Positions 1-5,062 of a stretch of 8,679 nucleotides of DNA are shown piece after piece (position 1 is the stretch's first letter; every line of letters starts with the position of its first letter). The stretch comes from Candidatus Omnitrophota bacterium (GTDB lineage Bacteria; Omnitrophota; Gorgyraeia; Gygaellales; JAHJCI01), in NCBI GenBank assembly GCA_018813085.1, contig JAHJCI010000125.1:1-8679 (forward strand), written 5' to 3'. Below the pieces are notes generated by a model that ran no database searches, had not been told where the DNA came from, and worked only from the letters and a program-made list of their open reading frames with translations. Made by a program: the position numbers and the translations under genes.

Positions 1-134
1 ATTGTCAACTGAGAAGCGGGATCAAAGCATTCGACCAATAAACACTTCATCCCTGCCCTGGCCGCATACAGGCCTGCGCTAAAACCACCCGGGCCGCTAC
101 CGATAATAATAATGTCGTAATCTACCTTTTGCAT
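1..134 (-). CDS. trxB: Thioredoxin reductase, N-terminal fragment (runs off left edge)
   Basis: This is the first 44 complete codons of an FAD-dependent pyridine nucleotide-disulfide oxidoreductase, cut by the window edge. The start MQKVDYDIIIIGSGPGGFSA contains the FAD-binding Rossmann motif GxGPGG (residues 12-17). It is followed by GLYAARAGMKCLLVE, whose terminal acidic residue is typical of the ribose-binding strand, and by a QLT that matches the GGQLTxT segment of thioredoxin reductases. The enzyme would reduce thioredoxin with NADPH; trxA lies in the same strand cluster, which supports TrxB over other family members. The redox-active CxxC lies outside the window, so dihydrolipoamide dehydrogenase or an NADH-dependent relative cannot be fully excluded. 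The ATG is the only plausible start because an in-frame TGA lies five codons upstream. AGGGG sits only one base before the ATG, too close for a normal Shine-Dalgarno; a leaderless transcript is possible. Confidence 0.85.
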   Translation of the reverse strand, partial: MQKVDYDIIIIGSGPGGFSAGLYAARAGMKCLLVECFDPASQLT

Positions 135-140
135 GCCCCT

Positions 141-149
141 ATTATATCA
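141..149 (-). promoter_or_regulatory. Extended -10 promoter for trxB, possibly leaderless
   Basis: On the minus strand the sequence TGATATAAT is a perfect extended -10 element (TGn plus TATAAT; hexamer at 141-146). Six bases (AGGGGC) separate it from the trxB ATG, so the predicted first transcribed base is the A of the start codon. No -35 hexamer is visible 16-18 bp upstream, as is tolerated for extended -10 promoters. The prediction rests on sequence match and spacing only. Confidence 0.45.
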
Positions 150-172
150 TGAATCCGTTTCTTCCCGGGTTT

Positions 173-937
173 TTAATAACCCAGAGAAGAAGCAACCTCT
201 TTAACAGAAATAAACATGGGAGAATCTTCCTGAATCTCAAACAGTGATTTACCTTGAAGATTAAATTCTTCAATGCTGCGGTCATATTCTATTTTACCGA
301 TATATTTAAATTCATCATTGCCTTCGAGCAGTCCGATAAACTCATCACGAAAACGAAAATTTCCCAGAAGATAAAAGTTGCTGAATTTAATCTTGATCTC
401 TGTCATAATTTTACGGGCCCGCTTCAAATTCTGGAAAGCCTTCTGCGTGGGGTCAAGAATCGCAAATAGATCATCAATCGATGAAGTTAACCTCCTGTTC
501 AAATGCTCCAACCCGGAAGGAGAATCAATTAAAACATAACTGTAGTTTTTCTCTAGCCCGGATATAAAGCCCTTTAGTATATTATTCGCCTGGCAATAAC
601 AACCCTCAGCCCATTTTGTGCCTAATGACAATAAATCAAAACCATCCCCTTCGTAAAGGGCCCTCTGATTAATCAGGTATTCTATTTTCTGCTGCAGGCT
701 GAAGGATTTCATCTTTTCCTCAATCTTGCCGTAACGCAGATCAAACAATAAATCAGAAATCGTATTTATTTGCAATTGACCCAGGTTAAGGCCCAGTAGA
801 TCTGCCAGGTTCTGATCGCAATCTGCGTCAATAAGCAGTATTGAGCCCCTCTTGCGGCTTTTAAGGTATTTAGCCATCAAAGCTATAAAACTGCTTTTAC
901 CTACCCCACCCCTGCCTAGAGCAACGATTTTTTTCAT
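173..937 (-). CDS. CooC-like P-loop ATPase (CO dehydrogenase nickel-insertion factor family, MinD/ParA superfamily)
   Basis: This 254-residue protein is a SIMIBI-class ATPase. The P-loop is GRGGVGKSS (residues 8-16), the switch segment is LLIDADCDQN (34-43), and the Walker B-like strand is YVLIDSP (134-140). A CxC motif (GCYCQAN, C113 and C115) and the following SGLEHLNRR match CooC, which uses the CxC pair for metal binding at the dimer interface and ATP to load nickel into carbon monoxide dehydrogenase. The family assignment is established knowledge applied by motif; the target enzyme is not in this window. One oddity is that the deviant Walker A 'signature' lysine (xKGGxxK) is Arg9 here, while the P-loop Lys14 is kept. 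The ATG overlaps the stop of the upstream phosphatase gene (ATGA, 4 bases) and has no close Shine-Dalgarno, so translation is probably coupled. A general MinD-like regulator is the alternative. Confidence 0.8.
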   Translation of the reverse strand: MKKIVALGRGGVGKSSFIALMAKYLKSRKRGSILLIDADCDQNLADLLGLNLGQLQINTISDLLFDLRYGKIEEKMKSFSLQQKIEYLINQRALYEGDGFDLLSLGTKWAEGCYCQANNILKGFISGLEKNYSYVLIDSPSGLEHLNRRLTSSIDDLFAILDPTQKAFQNLKRARKIMTEIKIKFSNFYLLGNFRFRDEFIGLLEGNDEFKYIGKIEYDRSIEEFNLQGKSLFEIQEDSPMFISVKEVASSLGY

Positions 938-1707
938 TTTAAAAGCGATAAAATTTCCCTGTGAATCTTTCCGTTAGAAGCAATATACCCTTTGCTGTTA
1001 ATACCCCACTTATTACCCTTAAGGTCGGTAACCCGGCCGCCTGCTTCTTCGACCAAAAGCAGCCCAGCGGCAAAATCCCAAACCTTATCGTTATATTCTA
1101 CCTCTAGCTCTGCTTTGCCCTCGGCAACATAAGAAAGCCCGCGCACGGTCGAACCGAACATACGCAGATTAAATACCTTATCAACAAGATTGCTCATACC
1201 CTTAAGCATCCTGACTTTCTGATAACGAAGGCTGCTATCGAATATCAATGTAGCCTGTTTTATATTCCTTGCGGAAACAGAAATAGGCTTACTATTAAGA
1301 TAAGCCCCTTTTTTCTTTTGCGCCCAATATAATTCCTCATCCCGCGGCATATATATTACGCCAAGAACTACCTCATCCTTGTATGCTAAAGCAATGGAAG
1401 TGCCGAATATATTAATATTATGAATGTAATTATGCGTTCCGTCCATAGGGTCAACAATCCACTTGTAATCCGATATTCGTTGGCGGGAATTCTCTTCTGA
1501 TATGATGCTGTCGCAGGGAAAATTTTTTATAATCTGGTTTTTTATTATGCTTTCTGCGGCAAGGTCAATATCTGTGACCATATCCCTGTCGCCCTTAGAT
1601 TTAATTTTATTTATATGGCCGAATCTGTCCAGGAGCAGCTTGCCTGCCTGCCTGGCTGCGGCAAGAGCAATTTTCTTTCTTAGAGAAAGCTCAGCTAAAT
1701 TGCCCAT
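934..1707 (-). CDS. Inositol monophosphatase family protein
   Basis: This 257-residue protein is a Mg2+-dependent sugar-phosphate phosphatase of the IMPase/SuhB/fructose-1,6-bisphosphatase superfamily, full length for the family. Visible metal and phosphate ligands are ISEE (E71, E72), the hallmark DPMDGTHNY (D86, D89, G90, T91) and WDFAAG (W210, D211) followed by a VEEAGG segment. The substrate cannot be read from sequence: myo-inositol 1-phosphate, fructose 1,6-bisphosphate and 3'-phosphoadenosine 5'-phosphate are all hydrolysed by members. The start codon shares one base with the stop of the upstream cysteine-rich gene (TAATG), and a G-rich AGGGGG Shine-Dalgarno lies about 5 bases before it. 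The TGA stop overlaps the ATG of the CooC-like gene. It is most likely a cytosolic enzyme translated as part of the trxA-led unit. Confidence 0.9.
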   Translation of the reverse strand: MGNLAELSLRKKIALAAARQAGKLLLDRFGHINKIKSKGDRDMVTDIDLAAESIIKNQIIKNFPCDSIISEENSRQRISDYKWIVDPMDGTHNYIHNINIFGTSIALAYKDEVVLGVIYMPRDEELYWAQKKKGAYLNSKPISVSARNIKQATLIFDSSLRYQKVRMLKGMSNLVDKVFNLRMFGSTVRGLSYVAEGKAELEVEYNDKVWDFAAGLLLVEEAGGRVTDLKGNKWGINSKGYIASNGKIHREILSLLK

Positions 1708-1910
1708 TAACGCCCCCTTTTTTGGTAAGTTTCTATGAATTTATCGAACGAACGGTCATAAGCCTTCTCAACATCATCTGGAAAAAAGCAAGCAGGCATC
1801 TGCCGGCTCAAGAGATGATATTGAATGCATTCACAGCAGGCGCCCTTTCTTGAGCAAGGTTCATAAGTACAGCTACACCTGGATTTGTTTTGCTTAATCT
1901 TACATTCCAT
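1707..1910 (-). CDS. Small cysteine-rich protein, DUF6485-like
   Basis: This 67-residue protein has eight cysteines at positions 3, 12, 14, 19, 25, 26, 28 and 41, packed mainly in the N-terminal half (CSC, then CSRKGACCEC) and followed by PACFFPDDVEKAYDRS and a short charged helix. The pattern resembles a small family of uncharacterised cytosolic proteins from anaerobes that I recall as DUF6485; the family name is from memory. The cysteine density suggests a structural zinc site or an iron-sulfur centre, which is inference. The gene is real: the ATG has AAGGAG seven bases upstream, the gene sits 22 bases after the radical SAM stop, and its stop overlaps the next start by one base. No signal peptide or membrane segment is visible, so a cytosolic location is likely. 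Function is unknown. Confidence 0.85.
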   Translation of the reverse strand: MECKIKQNKSRCSCTYEPCSRKGACCECIQYHLLSRQMPACFFPDDVEKAYDRSFDKFIETYQKRGR

Positions 1911-1917
1911 TGTTACG

Positions 1918-1923
1918 CTCCTT
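1918..1923 (-). promoter_or_regulatory. Ribosome binding site of the cysteine-rich protein gene
   Basis: AAGGAG on the minus strand, seven bases before the ATG at 1910. It supports this short reading frame as a translated gene. Confidence 0.8.
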
Positions 1924-1932
1924 CAAAGATTA

Positions 1933-2712
1933 TTACACTGCCGCTTTTCTTCTTTTTAATGTCTCTTTCTTATTAAGAGGCTTGATCTGTTTGGATTTAG
2001 AGTCATAAACAGAGATGAAATTCATACCGGAAAAATATTTCTTAATCCTGCTGATTTCTTTACTTGATAACGGCTTAACTCTAGAAGCGCGCCTAGGAGT
2101 ATTTATCTGAATCTCATCGGGGTTAATTTCCCTGGCTAATTCGGCTATTTCCCCTGCCTGCTGCTTATTCTCTTTTACAAACATCAACTGTAAGGCTAAC
2201 TTCCCCCTAAAGCCCTTTTTAAAACTTTTTATCCCTTTAATAATTGTTTTAAAAGTTACTGCCTTTGCGGGCTTATTGATTTTCTCTAAGGACGCCTGAG
2301 AATAGGCATCTAACTTCACCACTACCAGGTCAGCATAAGACAGGGCCTTTTGAATATTTTTATTATTTATAAGTGCGGCGTTAGTCAAAACGCAGACTGG
2401 AGCTATATTCAACTTCTTGACTGCTTTAATAGCTCCTGATAGGTTCCCTGCCAGCGTTGATTCCCCGCTGCCTGAGAAGGTAATATAATCCAAGTTCAAA
2501 CTCGGCAGCTTGTTTAACTCCCTGATAATTTCTGAGGTTTTAACGTATATCTTCGGCTGGCTGACATAACCAGAATTACTTCCCAGCTGGCAATAGATAC
2601 AGTCAAAATTACAAACCTTCTTATTGCAGGACAATAAGTCAATACCTAAAGACCTGCCCAGCCGCCAGGAATAAACCGGACCGTATATGTACTTAAACTT
2701 TTTGCTTAGCAC
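1933..2712 (-). CDS. Radical SAM protein, COG0731-like
   Basis: This 259-residue protein opens with FKYIYGPVYSWRLGRSLGID, typical of the COG0731 group of radical SAM enzymes. The cluster-binding CxxxCxxC is C34, C38 and C41 (CNFDCIYC), with an extra Cys29 just before. FSGSGESTL (residues 79-87) corresponds to the GGE-type SAM-contacting motif. Such proteins cleave S-adenosylmethionine at a [4Fe-4S] cluster to make a 5'-deoxyadenosyl radical; the substrate of this group is not established, and no extra cluster motif for a SPASM domain is visible. The start is GTG: the trxA stop lies in the same frame two codons upstream (TAG ACA GTG), so no longer form is possible without stop readthrough. There is no good Shine-Dalgarno, suggesting translational coupling to trxA. 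Confidence 0.88.
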   Translation of the reverse strand: MLSKKFKYIYGPVYSWRLGRSLGIDLLSCNKKVCNFDCIYCQLGSNSGYVSQPKIYVKTSEIIRELNKLPSLNLDYITFSGSGESTLAGNLSGAIKAVKKLNIAPVCVLTNAALINNKNIQKALSYADLVVVKLDAYSQASLEKINKPAKAVTFKTIIKGIKSFKKGFRGKLALQLMFVKENKQQAGEIAELAREINPDEIQINTPRRASRVKPLSSKEISRIKKYFSGMNFISVYDSKSKQIKPLNKKETLKRRKAAV

Positions 2713-2715
2713 TGT

Positions 2716-3036
2716 CTATCTTAAATAAGGCTTTATCTTTTTCTCTAATAAAGACTTGTCTACGGCTCCCACAACCTGCTCCATTACCTTGCCTTGCTTG
2801 AAAATACTAAGCGTAGGAATGCTCATGATTCCGTAATCTGAGGCTGTACGAGAGGCCTCATCTACATTCACCTTACAAACCTTCAATTTGCCTTTGTACT
2901 CTTTTGCTATTTCACTAACGGTAGGAGCGATCATTTTGCAGGGGCCGCACCAGGTAGCCCAGAAATCAACTAAGACAGGAACATCTGAATCCAGGACCTC
3001 CTGCTTAAAGTTAGCGTCATTAACCGTAATCTCCAT
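2716..3036 (-). CDS. trxA: Thioredoxin
   Basis: This 106-residue protein is a classical single-domain thioredoxin. The active site is WCGPC (Cys30, Cys33) at the end of the first core strand ([10 protein letters not shown]), and the cis-proline loop is SIPTL (Pro74). It ends in a short C-terminal helix and has no signal peptide, so it is cytosolic. It supplies dithiol reducing power and is recharged by thioredoxin reductase; a trxB fragment lies at the far end of the same strand cluster. Length and motifs match the family fully. The start is well defined: AAGGAG lies nine bases before the ATG, and a sigma70-like promoter is visible about 75-100 bases upstream. It is the first gene of the unit that continues into the radical SAM gene three bases after its TAG stop. 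Confidence 0.97.
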   Translation of the reverse strand: MEITVNDANFKQEVLDSDVPVLVDFWATWCGPCKMIAPTVSEIAKEYKGKLKVCKVNVDEASRTASDYGIMSIPTLSIFKQGKVMEQVVGAVDKSLLEKKIKPYLR

Positions 3037-3044
3037 TTAGATTA

Positions 3045-3050
3045 CTCCTT
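3045..3050 (-). promoter_or_regulatory. Ribosome binding site of trxA
   Basis: AAGGAG on the minus strand (within AGAAAGGAG), about eight to nine bases before the trxA ATG. Confidence 0.8.
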
Positions 3051-3107
3051 TCTTTAAATGAACGCAGAATGTTAAACTTATAGATTTACTAAAAAGTGAG
3101 TATTGTT

Positions 3108-3136
3108 ATTTTAATAGATAAAAGCTGCGGGGTCAA
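3108..3136 (-). promoter_or_regulatory. Sigma70-type promoter of the trxA unit
   Basis: On the minus strand a -35 hexamer TTGACC (3131-3136) and a -10 hexamer TAAAAT (3108-3113) are separated by exactly 17 bp; each matches the consensus at five of six positions. Transcription would start near 3101, giving a leader of about 65 bases before trxA. The promoter begins only a few bases after the cbiO stop codon, so it divides the minus-strand genes into a transporter unit and a trxA-led unit, although read-through from cbiO is possible because no terminator is visible. Confidence 0.65.
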
Positions 3137-3141
3137 TATAT

Positions 3142-3879
3142 TTAGGAAAGGTGCTGCAAAGATAAAGGAACTTCCAGGCTATGTTCTTGCGTAAGGCGGG
3201 AGTCTGCGAGAATACGCCTTGCCTCTCCATCGGCAACAATCTTTCCATTATCCAAGACAACTACTCTGGTGCATAATTCTAATATTAGCTCTAAATCGTG
3301 CCCGGCAATAATCTTGGTAATAGGCAGTCTTTTTAATAATTCCATCAAATGCCTGCGAGCGGCAGGGTCTAAATTTGCCGAAGGTTCATCCAAGACCAGA
3401 ATCTCCGGCTTCATTGAAATTACCGTAGCAATAGACACCCTTTTCTTCTCACCTAAGCTTAAGTGATGAGAAAGTTGGCCGGACTTATCAAATAACCCTA
3501 CCTCTTCAAGCGCCTGCAGTGTCTCTTTTTTTATTCTCTCTTTATCCCAACCCAGGTTAGACGGGCCAAAACTTACATCTTCATAAACCGTAGGCATGAA
3601 CAACTGATCTTCCGGCTCCTGAAAAACAAACCCTACGGATTTTCTGATCTGTTTGAGGTTAACCTTATTTACCTCTAATCCTAAAACCTTTATTTTGCTT
3701 AAGCCGTTGCCCATGAACAAGCCGTTAAAATGTAAAAGCAGCGTAGTCTTCCCTGCTCCGTTAGGCCCGATAACTCCTAATGTTTCGCCTTCAAGAATAT
3801 CCAGATCTATGCCTTCTAAAACATTATTGCCGTCCGGATAAGAATAACTCAAATTTTTTACCTGAATAATCTTCTCCAT
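3142..3879 (-). CDS. cbiO: ECF-type cobalt/nickel transporter ATP-binding protein CbiO
   Basis: This 245-residue protein is the ATPase of an energy-coupling-factor importer for Co2+ or Ni2+. Motifs in order are Walker A GPNGAGKT (38-45), the Q-loop FQEPEDQLF (Q87), whose following acidic-DQLF stretch is characteristic of ECF ATPases, the ABC signature LSLGE (140-144), Walker B LVLDEP (162-167), a D-loop SANLDP, and the H-loop His194. The start is placed at the internal ATG rather than a longer form beginning at 3948, because AGGAG lies seven bases before it, the N-terminus MEKIIQVKNLSYSYPDG fits the family, and the longer form would overlap cbiQ by 65 bases. It begins four bases after the cbiQ stop. 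A single CbiO suggests a homodimer, as in CbiMNQO systems. Confidence 0.93.
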   Translation of the reverse strand: MEKIIQVKNLSYSYPDGNNVLEGIDLDILEGETLGVIGPNGAGKTTLLLHFNGLFMGNGLSKIKVLGLEVNKVNLKQIRKSVGFVFQEPEDQLFMPTVYEDVSFGPSNLGWDKERIKKETLQALEEVGLFDKSGQLSHHLSLGEKKRVSIATVISMKPEILVLDEPSANLDPAARRHLMELLKRLPITKIIAGHDLELILELCTRVVVLDNGKIVADGEARRILADSRLTQEHSLEVPLSLQHLS

Positions 3880-3883
3880 GCAT

Positions 3884-4510
3884 TTACTCCTGGCTATTAT
3901 TATAACCTCTGGCGCACATTGCCAAATATACCCGTTCTGCGCGTTCATATGTATGGATAAAAATACTGCCTGCCATATTGGCGGTAGATTTCAATGCCTG
4001 CCAACCTTGCATTCCGGCGCTACGCGCATCCAGCGCCCTCTTTTTCCGCAATATTTGGTCTTCTAATACAAACAGGTAACGGTACATAAAAGAAAGCAGC
4101 ATTATGATTAATTGCGGAACCTTAAGGCCATTTAATGCATCAAGTAACTTACTAAACCGGGTAGTCTGTATAAGTAGGATAAGGCTCAATATAATTAACG
4201 CCGCCCTTATAAGGCAGCTTGTGAAAATCACCCAGCCGTTTTTATGAATAAAAGGTATTGAAATCGCAACCAGAATAAGAAAAGGCAAAATAGTCGCCAT
4301 GCGCTTTAATAAAAACAACAACGGAATCCTGGATAGAAAAATCAATAAGGCAAGAAGCAATCCATAAATCCAGAATAGACTGCTTAATTGAATGGGGGTA
4401 ACAGCAATCAAAAAGACAAAGCTTAAGCAAAATATAATCTTAAATTTTATTGGCAGACGGCTAAGAGGCGTATCCAAATCCGCAAACTTATCGCTAAAGC
4501 TATGATGCAT
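3884..4510 (-). CDS. cbiQ: ECF-type cobalt/nickel transporter transmembrane (T) component CbiQ
   Basis: This 208-residue integral membrane protein is the scaffold that couples the ATPase to the substrate-binding subunit. The N-terminus (MHHSFSDKFADLDTPLSRL) is of the CbiQ type. Hydrophobic segments lie near residues 22-40, 43-60, 72-88, 93-116 and 131-148. The cytoplasmic C-terminal part carries the two Ala-Arg-X coupling motifs of T components, ARS (162-164) and ARG (200-202, in ERAERVYLAMCARGY), which contact the ATPases. The start codon lies inside the preceding gene (11-base overlap) and has AAGGA seven bases upstream; the stop is four bases from the cbiO start. The ion (cobalt or nickel) cannot be read from this subunit. 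It is somewhat shorter than many CbiQ proteins. Confidence 0.92.
   Translation of the reverse strand: MHHSFSDKFADLDTPLSRLPIKFKIIFCLSFVFLIAVTPIQLSSLFWIYGLLLALLIFLSRIPLLFLLKRMATILPFLILVAISIPFIHKNGWVIFTSCLIRAALIILSLILLIQTTRFSKLLDALNGLKVPQLIIMLLSFMYRYLFVLEDQILRKKRALDARSAGMQGWQALKSTANMAGSIFIHTYERAERVYLAMCARGYNNSQE
3887..3891 (-). promoter_or_regulatory. Ribosome binding site deciding the cbiO start
   Basis: AGGAG on the minus strand lies inside the last codons of cbiQ, seven bases before the ATG at 3879. It selects that start over an in-frame ATG at 3948. Confidence 0.75.
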
Positions 4511-4793
4511 TTTTTTTCCTTAAGAGATAACCCAGTCCGGATGCCAGAACAAAAAGCATTAATGTGCCGGTTAGTCCGGCAACTGAAGTGGCAATCCTTT
4601 GATTATCTATCCCCGGCCAGGCATAGTCAGGTATCGGGCTCGATATTGCCGGCTTGATATCAGCCATATGAATAAAGCCTTTGTCTTCTGCTACCCTTTC
4701 TAGCCCATCCGGCCATGGTGAAGCAAGCGGTGAAATGAAAACCGCTAATAATAAAGCAACTAATAATCCGCCGAGTAATATTCTTTTATCCAT
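4500..4793 (-). CDS. PDGLE-domain protein, CbiN-like accessory subunit of the cobalt/nickel ECF transporter
   Basis: This 97-residue protein has an N-terminal membrane segment (about residues 5-22), the signature SPWPDGLERVAEDKGF (PDGLE at 28-32), an extracytoplasmic loop containing the PIPDY segment, and a second membrane segment (about 68-91) ending in a basic tail (RKK). This is the PDGLE domain found as a separate CbiN-like protein or fused to the C-terminus of CbiM in Co2+/Ni2+ importers, where the small subunit helps load the ion into CbiM. An excellent AAGGAGG lies before the ATG. It is the first gene of the minus-strand transporter block. No CbiM (the ion-binding S component) precedes it; the spacer upstream is a repeat element followed by the divergent infB. 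Confidence 0.9.
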   Translation of the reverse strand: MDKRILLGGLLVALLLAVFISPLASPWPDGLERVAEDKGFIHMADIKPAISSPIPDYAWPGIDNQRIATSVAGLTGTLMLFVLASGLGYLLRKKNAS

Positions 4794-4799
4794 ATCTAA

Positions 4800-4806
4800 C
4801 CTCCTT
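4800..4806 (-). promoter_or_regulatory. Strong ribosome binding site of the PDGLE-domain gene
   Basis: AAGGAGG on the minus strand, six bases before the ATG at 4793. It is the closest match to the anti-Shine-Dalgarno sequence in this window. Confidence 0.85.
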
Positions 4807-4816
4807 CAATGAACAG

Positions 4817-4848
4817 ATGATTTACGCAGTGTAAGCGACGTAAATCAT
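4817..4848. repeat. Flanking hairpin A of the spacer element
   Basis: A perfect 10-bp inverted repeat: ATGATTTACG (4817-4826) and CGTAAATCAT (4839-4848) around a 12-base loop. A minor hairpin GGAC-GAA-GTCC follows at 4851-4860. On the minus strand these would fold in the leader of the PDGLE-domain gene, just upstream of its ribosome binding site. A weak -10-like TATGAT (minus strand, 4844-4849) lies inside the right arm, without a convincing -35. Confidence 0.7.
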
Positions 4849-4908
4849 AGGACGAAGTCCGTCTGCGAATTAATCCCGATAGCAAAACACTTCCCCCGTG
4901 AAATGGGC

Positions 4909-5040
4909 ACCCAGAAATTTCAAAGAAATTTCGGGTACTTAGTCCTTGAAATGCTATGCATTTCTAAGGGAAGCATTTCCGGGACTTAGTCCCTGAAATC
5001 GCAAAGCGATTTCTAGGGGGAAAATTTATTCTAAATTTTC
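4909..5040. repeat. Array of four hairpins inside the spacer element
   Basis: H1 (4909-4936) is ACCC, a bulged A, then GAAATTTC, loop AAA, GAAATTTC, GGGT. H2 (4944-4969) is CCTT, GAAATGC, loop TAT, GCATTTC, a bulged T, AAGG. H3 (4991-5018) is CCCT, GAAATCGC, loop AAA, GCGATTTC, a bulged T, AGGG. H4 (5020-5040) is GAAAATTTA, loop TTC, TAAATTTTC. H2 and H3, with the preceding GG(T)ACTTAGTCC, repeat at about 48 bases. GGGACTTAGTCCC (4981-4993) is itself a palindrome that competes with the base of H3. Confidence 0.75.
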
Positions 5041-5062
5041 TCGTTGCTATCGGGACAAATTC

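Noticed and set aside
150..172. Terminator after the CooC-like gene (CCCGGG palindrome beside an A-rich run)
   Set aside because: The stem is only three base pairs per arm with no loop, and no T-run follows on the minus strand.
934..936. Recoding of TGA as an amino acid
   Set aside because: The phosphatase ends at its expected length at TGA, which overlaps the next ATG in a typical coupled junction, and TAG and TAA are also used as stops.
3880..3948. Longer CbiO form starting at the ATG at 3948
   Set aside because: The extra 23 residues do not resemble the family, would overlap cbiQ by 65 bases, and the internal ATG has a well placed AGGAG.
4812..4865. Hammerhead-type ribozyme (CAGATGA ... 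ACGAA around a three-way junction)
   Set aside because: The essential CUGAUGA core is CAGATGA here, and the GAAA element and cleavage triplet are not in the required positions relative to the stems.
4794..4890. Cobalamin riboswitch ahead of the cobalt transporter genes
   Set aside because: The only similarity is CAGTG in the loop of hairpin A; the GCCACTG B12 box and the other conserved blocks are absent on the minus strand.
4909..5040. CRISPR-like repeat array
   Set aside because: The repeated units are imperfect hairpins with variable arms and there are no unique spacers of uniform length or cas genes nearby.
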